Shown: one piece after another, positions 38,701 through 50,700 of the stretch
Numbering within the stretch: position 1 is the first letter of the stretch
Layout of the letters: the number at the start of each line of letters is the position of its first letter
Assembly (NCBI RefSeq): GCF_027887165.1
Contig: NC_077227.1
Span: 346,981,707-347,045,706 of the forward strand
DNA: 64,000 nucleotides
From: Monodelphis domestica
Taxonomy: Eukaryota > Chordata > Mammalia > Didelphimorphia > Didelphidae
Reading direction: 5' to 3'
Notes under the pieces: generated by a model
What the model saw: the letters and a program-made list of their open reading frames with translations, nothing else
The model's database searches: none
Told to the model about the DNA's origin: nothing
Program-made: the position numbers and the translations under genes

Positions 38701-41700
38701 CTTCTTACTGGGTAGCAGCAACAATGAATGTTATACTACTGCTCTAAAATTTTAAATAAATTTCTTATTTTACTTAAGTTTTAGCACCAAGTTTGTAGAG
38801 TTTACATGAAATAGTACTTAGTTCTAGTCATTAAATGATAAGATTACTTAGACATTTGTTCCATGTGAGTTCTTTTCTGGAGAAAAAACTAAATTTCAAA
38901 TTTGTTAATTTATGATGAGAACCTCTGTCTTCCACATCATTTAGAAATGCTTTGTTCTAAAATGTAGAGTAACAAAAATTTTCCTTCTGTCATCGTAGTC
39001 TGTTTCTATGTAATGGAAAATACTTATTCATGCCTAATATGGAAGTATGTTCCCAAGGAGGGAGAGGAGAGGAAGGCAAGAAGAAAAATTAGAACTCAAA
39101 ATTTTATGAAAGGAATGCTAAAAATTGTTTTTATATGTAATTGGAAAAAATAAGATTTAAAAATTGAAAACCCCAATAATTCCTAAATTGGATATTATGT
39201 TGCACCAATTCTTCATTTAGTTTTTGGGTAGTGGAAAAGATACTAAATTGTAGCCGAAATTAAAATAAAGACATGTTGGGTTACTGTTTATGGCATTTCA
39301 GTTTATAGAATTCAATGTCTACTCTTATTCTGTACTCTTCTAAAATTCATCTAGAATGCCTATTTAAAAAAGTAACATACCCTCTGTACAAGTATTTCTG
39401 TAAAAATATTTTTTGCTCAATTAACGTGTTCTTGTTTCTAATATATACATATTTCAATATAGATATTTCATGAGTCAGCAGAGGAAGAACGAGAAGTCAG
39501 AAAAAAGAAATATCCCAGTCCCCAAAAAACCCGTTCAGAGTCTAGTGAACGAAGGTTTGTATTTTCTTTCTTTCTTTCTTTCTTTTTTTAATTTTATTTG
39601 GTCAATTGTATTTTCTCTTATTAAGGAAACATTGATAATGGTCTCCCCATTCCATCCACTTCCCACACTGTCTTCTGAAGATCTTAAAAGTTTGAACACA
39701 AAATTTGACTTCATTTTTTAATCCTCCTCAAAAAGAAAAAGATAACCTTCTTTTTTTCTTTCCTGTTTTTGCTGCTTCTGCCATTTTTGCTTTCTTTTCC
39801 TTTTGTCAGTAACTATCATTGCATATTTACCCCAAGGCCCCAGAGGTGGAGCAGTTAGTCTCCTTTGAGAGTACAGTAAAATGTTCCATTTGATTTGGGT
39901 AGCCCATGATTAGAATTAATCATAGCTTTTTTTTTATTATTTGGTATTATTAGTTTTCTTTACCAAATAATTTTTAACCAAAATTCATCAGCTCTACGGG
40001 AAAATGTTTAGTTTCTATCTTGCATTTTCTTACCCTGTTTTGCCCTTCTTCCCATATCTGTCAGTTTTCCCCACCCCTCCTCATATTTTGGATTCATCTC
40101 ACCTTATTCTTTTTTCCCCACCCAGGAAGATTAAAGTAGTGGTGTTTTTCCTTGTTTTCCCACCTTTGTATAATGGATTGGTAGAACTAGGAGGTGGTCT
40201 AAAAGCTCCTTCTAGAAGAGTCCAGAAGTTATGAATTTTGATACGAGAGTAGTTTATAATTTAGACTTGTTTATAGACCTGGTTTCTGTGGCCAATATAT
40301 GGCTTATATATCTTTATATTATAGGACACGTGAGAAAAAAAGAGAAGATGGCAAGTGGAGGGAATATGACAGGTACTATGAGAGAAATGAATTGTACCGT
40401 GATAAGTATGACTGGAGAAGAGGCAGGAGTAAAAGCCGTAGTAAAAGCAGAGGATTGAGTCGTAGTCGGAGCCGAAGTAGGGGAAGAAGCAAAGACCGAG
40501 ATCCAAATAGAAATGTTGGTAAGTGAATTATATTTTTTATCTAATAATAATTTTCTGATTATTCTTCTTTTTGTCATAACGAATGTAAAAATTAGATGCA
40601 TTTTTACTATGACTGCACAGTATAAAGCTAGAATTGTCTCAGACATGGAGTAAGAGCAATTATAGGTCTGCTCTATGGTATACCATAGTTTTAAGGGAAT
40701 TTAACCAAAAATAAAATTTTCTTCATTGAGTTTATTCTGGAATATATCTAGACTACATTATTTTATACAAAAGTAGTGGTATAAATGTCTTGGTTTATAT
40801 ATGCTTTCCTCTTTGAGGGGTTAGGAGAGGAGTAAGAGTACTAATCTTTTGTGTATTTAATTGATTGCCATATGGCTATATAGTTAAACTTTTTAAAAAG
40901 AATGACTATCACAAACATCTGAGTGTGAATCATTAGTTTTTCGGAATTTCAATTCTGTAAATACCTGTTTTAAAATTTGTTACTTAAGTTACAATTGACT
41001 TTTAAAGAATAAGGCATATTGATGTTCATCTCATATTTGTCCTCTAAAGGAAAAGTATTTATTTGTCAAGATATAATAATATAATCAGTTCTTGATAATT
41101 TTATTTGATTGATTTTTAGGGAAAGTTTAATAATAAAAGTAGTTTGAAATATGGTAGAATTGATAGGTTGTAATATTCTTTTTTTTTTAAACTATTAAAC
41201 AGAGTTGAATGACAGTCACTGTCAAGTGCATCACTGATGGGTTTGTTTTTGTTTTTGTTTTACTCTAAAGCAGAACACAGGGAAAGATCAAAGTTCAAGA
41301 GTGAAAGGAATGATTTGGATAGTTCCTATGTGCCAGCGTCTGCACCACCTACTAACTCTTCTGACCAGTATTCCTGTGGGGCTCAGTCTATTCCCAGCAC
41401 TGTTACTGTGATTGCACCTGCTCACCACTCTGAGAACACGACTGAGAGCTGGTCTAATTACTATAACAATCATAGCTCTTCCAATTCTTTTGGTAGAAAC
41501 CCACCACCAAAGAGGCGATGCAGAGATTATGACGGTAAAATTACCTCTTTTATGTACATAAGCAAAGCAAATATAAAGCAAATGTTGTCCCAATTATATA
41601 ACTTCTAATTATACTCCAGTGTTTGTTTTGCTTGGAAAGTAACAAAACCTTTTTTAAAAATAACAGATTCTTGATTACTTACTGCATTTAATTATTTTGG

Positions 41701-44700
41701 CATGACTTTAAAAACACTATATGTTTAAGCTTGTTGGAAACTCTTCTCACAGGCCTTTTTTGTTTCTTCACCTAAAATCCCTTTCCATTATATTTGTAAA
41801 CTGTCAAAGATTATGAGATCCAGAAGAGATAATGAACTCCTTCCTGTTATACATTATAGAATATATTTTACCCCAGGGCCAGGGATTTTCTGTGTTCTAT
41901 TTTATTACTGGGAGTTTAAAGCACTCTGGTTTTTTTTTTCTTTTATAATTTTTCCTTGAATTTCTACTCAGAGAAGTTTTACCTAGACATGAAGTTTTAG
42001 AGTTTAATTGGAATGGGAATTAACACATTATTATAATTAAAGAATATTGAAAATAAGGTAGCCAGTTCAAGTTTTTCCTCTTTTTCTCTGTTTCACCTAT
42101 AACTTGATTGCTAATTGTTTTCTTGAAATATCTCCCAACTTTTTATTAGGATTCATATTGAACTTCTAGTCAATCAGGAATTAATTAGAAGTTGATAATC
42201 TATCTCAGATTTTGTTGTTTTATAATCTTTGGCAGTTCACAAATGGACAAATGTGTTCATTTCTGAATATTCAAAATAGAGAATTCCACCATGCTCGTAA
42301 CTTAAGGATGAGATAGTAAAACTTTGTGCCCTTTGGAGCAGGGACCTAGGTGATTCAAATGTTAATTTACTTACTTGAAAAGTATATTATGTATTTTAAA
42401 ATAACCTATAATGTAATTCTCTCCTTTTTTTAGAAAGAGGATTTTGTGTACTTGGTGATCTTTGTCAATTTGATCATGGGAATGATCCTTTAGTAGTTGA
42501 TGAAGTTGCTTTACCAAGCATGATCCCTTTCCCACCTCCACCTCCTGGACTTCCTCCTCCACCACCACCTGGTATCTTAATGCCTCCAATGCCAGGGCCA
42601 GGACCAGGCCCTGGACCAGGACCAGGACCAGGACCAGGACCAGGACCAGGACCTGGCCACAATATGAGACTTCCAGTTCCACAGGGACATGGTCAGCCTC
42701 CACCTTCTGTTGTGCTTCCGGTACCAAGTGAGTTTCTTTATTTGTTTTCTCTGTTTTTAATGTTTTTTTTTAATCTTTTTTTAAAGAGTCTAGGATATAT
42801 TTACTTAATTTCACTAGAATTAAGCTATTTTAAAACCAGTTTGAAAAAAATTTTTTTCGTAGAATTAAAATTGCTTACATTCCTATAATTAGACCATTTT
42901 CCTTTTCTCCCTCACTCCTTCATTGCATAGCCACTCTCTGTAGTGTTTCTAATGTAATTGGATTAAAATGTTAACAATAAATTGTTTTGACATCAAATGT
43001 ATAACTATAATTGATTTAAAAATTGAAAATATTTTTAACGTCTTTAAAGCATTTAAAAATTAATCGTTAATGGGGCAACTGGGTAGCTCAGTGGATTGAG
43101 AGGCAGGCCTAGAGATGGGAGGTCCTAGGTTCAAATCTGACCTCAGACACTTCCTAGCTGTGTGATTCTGGGCAAGTCACTTAACCCCCATTGCCTAGCC
43201 CTTACCACTCTTCTGCCTTGGAACGAATATACAGTATTGATTCCAAGATGGAAGGTAAGGGTTTAAAAAAAGTAATGGTTAAGAAGTTTTAAGTTATTTA
43301 ATTTAAACTATAAGACAGTTACTTTTTGAGCACACTTAAAGTTGGTGCGAAAATATGTAATTTTGGAATCTTTCATAGGTAAGTTTGGAGAGAAGTTTTG
43401 ATTTAGTTGTTGGGTGGGGATTATTGCTACTGCTTTAAACTGTATTGTGAGTTTCTAAGCTCTCAACAGGCATGCTTTCCTGATAAGAGTTGTTTTTTTT
43501 TGGGGGGAAGAAGTAGGAATATATTTGCTTTATAATTTAAATTTTACAAAGAATGCCATTTTTAATTGAGTATGGAAAGAGCAGGCTTAAACTTCTTAAT
43601 GCATATGCATATATAATATACATGGAGTCCTTTCAAAATATGGCATTTAGAGGTAAGAATCTGAAACATGAAGTACAAATTAGTGTTGAATGCTGAATAG
43701 TTTTTGATATTCTGAAACTACTGTGCATCTGTATTTTGTGGTGTCTTTATAGGACCACCTATAACACAGTCAAATTTGATAAATAACCGTGACCAGCCTG
43801 GAACAAGTGCAGTGCCCAATCTTGCACCAGTGGGAGCAAGACTACCTCCTCCTTTACCCCAGAATCTCCTTTATACAGTATCGGAACGTAAGCAAATATC
43901 TTTTAACCTATGGCATGTAGGGGTATACAAGCCAAATGTTTCCAAATCAGCATTGTTTTTTGTTACTACTATGCTTAATTTTAACTTCAGTAAACAAGTT
44001 TGTCTTTCCAAAATATTTTTTAAAAATTATACCCTCTGGCTACTTTGTTACATTATGCTTTGGTTTTGTATGGCTTTCTGCATTTCTTGGAGCTAGACAT
44101 AAAATATTTCCTGTTGCAAAGAGATCCTTCTGATTTAATTAAATAGAATTCTCTGAAGGAACTTCATTCAAGTAGCCTCTAACAGAATCCTTCTTTAACT
44201 TGGCTCCCAATAGATTACCTTAGTATGGCCTTAAACAGCTCTGGAAGTGACATATTCACAACTTAAATTTGTCTAAATTGCATGCTAAACTAAAGTTGTG
44301 TAGTGTTAATATTAGGTTGAATTCTTAGTCTACAATTTATTTGTACATTTATGTTTAACCATAAATTAATACATTTTCTTTCATTTCTTTTCATTTTTGG
44401 TGTATGGGTGTTCTTATTTTTTCTAAGGGTTTTTTTATATTACTGTTTTCAGAAACATAAAAACACCAGCATAGATGGCAAAATATAAGTCAATTGTAAA
44501 GTAAGACACAAGTGAGTTAGAGGAAATGATCATTTGAGAAGAATAGCTGGTTAGTTTGAGGATATATCATCCCTTATATAACTTGGCATGTCATAAAGTT
44601 TTTTTACCCTATAGAAATATTTCCATAAATATGTCTTTTCTGTTATCTCAATTTGAGCATGCCCCAAATCAGATTTGTTGCTTTTCCTTAACCTAGTTTA

Positions 44701-47700
44701 TGACTCCTTGTTTCCATGAATGGTATCATGATTTCTTCCAGCTACTGAGAATCAAAACTTTGTAGTCATCTTAATTCTTTTCCCTCTCTTTATTTTCTGT
44801 ACTACTCTAGGTCATACCCACACTCCCTCACACATGGATTATTGCAATATCTTTTAGCTAACCTTAATGACTGTAGGCTTCCTTCCTATAATCCATATCA
44901 CATACTAACATATTAATTTTCCTGAAAGTCATTTCACCTTGTTATTCCCCTGCTCAGAAAATTGTGATGGTCCCCTTGTTCAAATATTAATTCCTGGGAC
45001 CAAGTCAAATATAAACTAATTTTTTTAGTTTTATATTTCTTCCATGGTGAGATCAAACCTTTAACCAAACAAGTACCATTATGTTAATTAGGATAGTCTC
45101 CTCAGTGTTTCAGGAAAATATTTATTCTTGGGGATTTTTTGGTTTGTTTGTTTTTTGCTTCGTTCATGTTGTTGCCCCAAGCTTGGTTTGCTTTTCACCT
45201 ATCCTCTCTGCCCATCTAAATCTTATATGTCCTTTAAGTTGAAGCCCAAATTATATCTTGTGAGAACCTCATTGTTTTTCCTTTCTTCTTCACTCATACA
45301 GAATTAAAAACCTGCATCACACATTTGTATATTTAATTCTATATTAAGCTGTTCTCTATTTAACAGATTCAGATCTTGCTTCCCCAGATAGCTAGATCCT
45401 TTGAGTTAGAACTGTAATTTATACTTTCTGCTTCTCAGTCAGTAGCACAGTGCTGAATGCACAGTATAGATGAATTGTATTTTCCATAAATCAAAAAATA
45501 ATATACTGAAACCTAGAGATGCATTTTAAGCAAGAGTTTATCCAGGCTTATCGTCACTACTGTATCCATAGTTTAGTTGGTCCTTTCAGAATTTAATTTA
45601 TATAATTTGTGGTACATATTGAATTTGCTACTGCGTTTTATTTTTAATTGTTTCTTTATATCCTTGGAATTGTGACTATAAAAAAACACACAAGTCTATT
45701 TCAAAGAAAATTAATTTGTAGTTTAACTTGAAATTGTTAATTTTTTTTAAGAGAACTACCATTCTTCAGAGAACTAAACATTAAATAGTTTTTAACTATT
45801 TTATAGTCTTTTTTAAAAAAACTGCAAATATTGTACCCCTTTCAATGTCATAAATTTATATATTCTCTAAAGCACTGTTGTGAAAGTGTTTAGAAAGTGA
45901 ATGATGGAGGGAGTAGCTACGGGCACAGTGGATAAAGTATTAAGCCTACAGTCAAGAGGACCTGGGTTCAAATGTGGCCTCAGACATGTCCTAGCTTTGT
46001 GACTTTGGGCAAGTCACTTAATCTCTATTGCCTAGCCCTTACCCTTCTGTCTTAGACTTCTTTCTAAAGATTGAATGTAAGCTTTAAAAAATGAAAGTGA
46101 ATAACCACGATCTGTAAGAAGACAATCTTACTTTGTTTCTCAAGGGAGCATTTTTGAAGGGCAGTAGTAGTAGATTAAAAGCTGAATATTTTGTAATCAC
46201 CAAATATTGATATTGTAAAGGAGATGTGAATAGACAGAATGGGAATATTATAAATTCTCGTTATAAAAATTTCTTGCAGCACTATTTCTGATTTTCAGTT
46301 TTTGGTGATATTAATTCTCCTTTCTCCCATTTTTTCCAAACCTATGGAGAAAATCAAAGCTTAGAGTTTTTGTAGAATTTGTCATAAACTTGGGTAACAT
46401 AAGATTTTTCTGTTCTATAGGGGGAACATTCTTAAGAATCCTGCTCTGAAGCCATTCTCCTTTCATACTACCCAGCTACTGAGTTTAATTTAGCACTTGT
46501 GTTTCTGAATACCTTTCAGGTAGTCAAATGAGATAATTTTGTAGTAAAGTGCTTAGCACAGTGCCTGGCAAATAATAGGTGCTATGTAAATGTTAGCTAT
46601 TATTATTATTATTGTTAGTCTGAATCTTTACAATTATCTATATGATCCACCTTTGGAGATTTTAAAAACAACAAAAAATTATTCTTTTCCTTGAAGAAAG
46701 ACCCTTAATACTTAAATTCAGGCTGCAAGAATATATCCCCTTTCTTCAAAAGGAAAATAATCAAACATTTAAAAAGAATTATACTTCTTCCAAGCTGCTT
46801 TTGTTAATAGTAGTTGGAAGTCAGATGGGCATAATTTGGAAGTACTATTGCTTAAATTAAATGACCACTGAATATTTTATTATTTTCTTCAGAAGCCTTG
46901 TGTCATGAGTATCAGAAACGTCATTGATATTCATGGTCTGTTTTACATAACATTAGTGACAGTAACACCATATCTCAGAAAATGATCTACCTATTTCAGT
47001 CTTAATAAAGTTTTCTGTTATATTTTTTCAGTTTTTAAGACATACATAGAGATGAGGTCACTAATATAGCTTATGATACTTCTACATTTTAGCCTGACCA
47101 CTTGTGCATACATTCTTGATTTTCTGATTCTGTGAGAAAGATGTAATAGAAATAATATCTATTTGGCAAGCTAATTGCTGTGCCAAACATGTAACTCTTC
47201 TAACAAGTTGCCCTGTGTGATAATAGGCTTTGAGATTCTTGGAGAATAATTCTTATGTCACATAAAGTTGTCATTGACTACCTGAAGTCTCTTACCTATA
47301 TTGTTATCTTCTGGAAGGTCATCATCAGAACACTTTCTGACAAGAAAATTACCTCTTTTTTTTTTTAGCCTTTGAGAAACTATATTTGTTAATTTCTCAG
47401 AAATTTCTTCTAATCTTGCAGAATATTAGATTTGATTTCTTAAATGTTAAATCTTGATGTGTCAGAAAAATGATTTGTACAATCTTGGCAAACCCTCTAA
47501 TCATCAAAAGATTGTTTTCTCCTCTTGAAATTTTGTCTTGCATGAGATGTAGCATTCTTTGACCCAAGGATTCTCATTTACCTGAAGAGTTAATGTTCTA
47601 TCTGAATGCTTTTAATAGTGGAACTCGGCCAGTTCTCTGAAGACAATGGCATTTTATCTCAACCATGTTTAAGAAAAAACAATAGTAGGAAAATAACTGG

Positions 47701-50700
47701 AAGTGGATGAAATTTGAATATCTGCTTATTCATGCTGTCTATAATTCAAATTATATTGAAAGAAGATTGGTAGTAGTTCCAAAATTATTATTTGAACTCA
47801 TTTAAGAATAATATCTTAAGAACTGTTTAGGTTGAGATTTTCCTCTCTGCAGACTTAATCTCATTTTCAAATACCTGAATGGCCTCCTTTCAGTATTTTT
47901 ACATTAAACTGCAAGGTTTTGTTTTGTTTTGTTTAAAGAGATAACTGGAGATTTCAATGAAAAATGGTCTTATCTATTACTTTAAATTATGTTTCTGATA
48001 GTCTAATATTAAAATCTTGATAACTGGCCTTTGAGTTATCAATAGAGAATCTCTGTGTTGTCCTCGTCTTTAAAAGAGCTATACTTAGCTTATTTCTAGA
48101 TTCTCACCTCAAAATCAATTCTTACTTGCACTGTTTGGTGATGTACTTTTTTCCAGGCTTGTTTTTAGCCTATTGTCTCTTTTTTATGATAGAAGCCTAA
48201 TAGCAAGACATTTTCAAATGAAAACTAGTAAGCTATGCTTATAAGCATCAATGATTTTTTACCATATGATTGGAGGTTCTTTTTCACTATTAAGCATACT
48301 TTTTCACTGATATCTTTCATGCAAATTTTGGAAATGGTAGTGTTTAAAACCCAGAATTTAAGGGGATTTAGCTGCTTTAAATTGTCTGTTACAGTATAAT
48401 TATTTTACTCACTTTTCTGAAGTTTCATAGCATTGTAAATTTAGAACTAAGGAGAGACAAGTTTATACAGAAAGAAAAATGTTGTACATCACGGTACATC
48501 TACATTCCCCCTATTTCAACTGGAATTGAAGTTGTTGATTTTCATCAATAGGGTGTATTTGGAATTTTAAAACTTCTCTAACTTTATCCTAAGTTAAGAA
48601 AAATAAATGTAGTCAGTGAATGGATAGGGATTCCTCTATATCCTTCTTCACCTTGTTCTAGCCTGTGTTAATAGAGAATGACTGATATTCAAAGCAAGTC
48701 AAGTGAAGATTTGAAAATTATTTTATGCTCTTCATATATTTTGTATTGGAGTAGTCAGTGGAAAAAGATGTTCTAGACTTATGTGCAAGTCTTTTCTCTC
48801 AAATGATGTCTTTTTCCTTATACCCTGCCATAAGATTTGACTTCATTTCATTCAGCATCATTGTTTCTAACATATATGCACATCTTGAATATCTCCTTTG
48901 TGTAATACCAATTTTTAATAGCCAGATTAGTTTTAAATGCACAATTTAGTGCTTGTACAATAGGTCCTCTTTGCATGGGCTTTAGCTTTTTGCCACCTTT
49001 CTCTGTGTTAAATCATGGCAACTGTATGCTTTGCATGTATCTCCTACCTAGTGGGATAATTTCTATCAGAAAAATAAATAAGAAGTTTAGATAGCCAAAA
49101 GTTCAATTTTCTTTTGGAAATTGCATGATCCCATTTGAGGGTGAGTTAATTTATTATTCAATTATTCTGTTTCTTGCTTTCAAACTTGAATATCTTTTTT
49201 TGCAAACCTTATTTTTATTTTGTGACATTCTTCATTGGCTCTGAAATTTTTCTCATCAAATCTCAGGACACTCTTCCTCCAAGAAGCAACCCATTTGTGG
49301 TTATTTAGCTTTGGATGCACCACTATGTGATTTCACCTAAGTCCACATTTTTTCATGGAGGACTCAAAAAAAAATGGAGACTGAGGAAGAGGGTCTGGTT
49401 ATGGTCATACCACCCAAGTCTCACTCTATCCCCATGCATAGTGATAGATCTTTACCAGTTTGCATGCCTTTTCTAAGGTAGATCATCTCGACTACATCAT
49501 TTTCATCTGTCAGTCCCCAGTTCTCTTGGCTCAAGTCTCAAAGAGACCACCTCTGCCAAAATGAAACCCTTTACAACTTTCAATCCCAGTTGCCCTCCTA
49601 TTCTTTCCTCTGTAGGACAGCCCATGTACTCTCGTGACCATGGTGCTGCTGCATCTGAGCGACTTCAGTTGGGGACACCGCCTCCTCTGTTGGCAGCTCG
49701 TTTGGTGCCACCTCGAAACCTCATGGGATCCTCCATTGGGTACCAAACCTCAGTTTCCAGTCCCACCCCACTGGTCCCAGGTAAGCTTTGCTACAAATGG
49801 CGAGCTGAGGGGTTGAGACTTTATACCTTAAACTGGGCCAGTAATAGTGGATACATGCTATTCTGATCCACCGCTTCAAGCTCCTACTGTCGTTGGACTA
49901 CTTAGACAACTTTATTTTCTCCTTTTCTGCCTCTGGAGTTGTATCCCAAGTGGCAGCTAGATGATTAAGCCTCCTGGACCTGTGCATCTTTCATCTCTAG
50001 TGTCATCTCTATTTACCTTTAGTACCTTAGTAACAGATTCAATGGTAGTTCTGTGTGCTAGTGTGTGCTTATGTGAACATAACAGTCTACTTCGTGACCA
50101 GTGCCATATTATGAGGGGGGAAAGTGTCAGTCTCTGTCTTTAAAAGGAGGGAAAAACTGTTTCTGGCTTCTCCATCATACATGAGGAAAGTGTCCCCTTT
50201 TTCCTCTGCTACTAGTTATCCATAATGGAGAAGTCCTGGGAAGCTTCTTCTCTTATTGAAGTCCAGTATACACAGTTTCATTGACTACTTTATGGGATTT
50301 TAAAACTTGTCTCCCTTTACTACTGGATCTTAGTTCCTTATAACTCTGAAGAACTAGTTTTTTTTCCCCTAACTATACTTTGAATTTAGCTAAAGCTAGG
50401 GTTCTTAGGATTCTAAATGTTCTGAAGCCTAATGTAGCAAAAACATTTGCTTATACAATTTCTTTAAAACAACTCATGAACTCTAGTGAATTTGTTGATG
50501 ATACTGAGAATCAACTGAGAACTTGTTATCTGTAGTTTAGAATCATGAGTTATAGACAAGATTACAAATTTTGCTGCCTTTAACGCTTTAAAATACTTTT
50601 CATAGAAGAAGAAAAATGGATCATACATTTATGAAGTACCTCTAATGCATAAAACATAGTGTGGTGATACAAAAACTAAGAGGAAGTAATCCTTGACTTC

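Larger units (their letters stand above)
36503..39462 (+). other. RBM27 intron 3 (2,960 bp)
   Basis: Antisense SINE at 36,797-36,958. SINE-in-SINE nest at 37,640-37,985 (listed separately). Sense L1 3' end at about 39,040-39,175 ('gctaaaaattgtttttatat', 'gtaattggaaaaaataag'). The rest is unique AT-rich DNA. Confidence 0.6.
43888..49615 (+). other. RBM27 intron 8 (5,728 bp)
   Basis: Holds an eroded sense L2 at about 44,740-45,480, a SINE at 45,903-46,092 and a MIR tail at 46,550-46,620. From about 46,630 to 49,600 I recognise no repeat, an unusually long unique block for this window. The last 400 bases are less AT-rich. No open frame with protein character is seen there. Confidence 0.55.

Noticed and set aside
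42371..42727. Minus-strand frames rich in Val-Leu or Pro-Gly
   Set aside because: Mirror readings of RBM27 exon 7 and its CCAGGA repeat.
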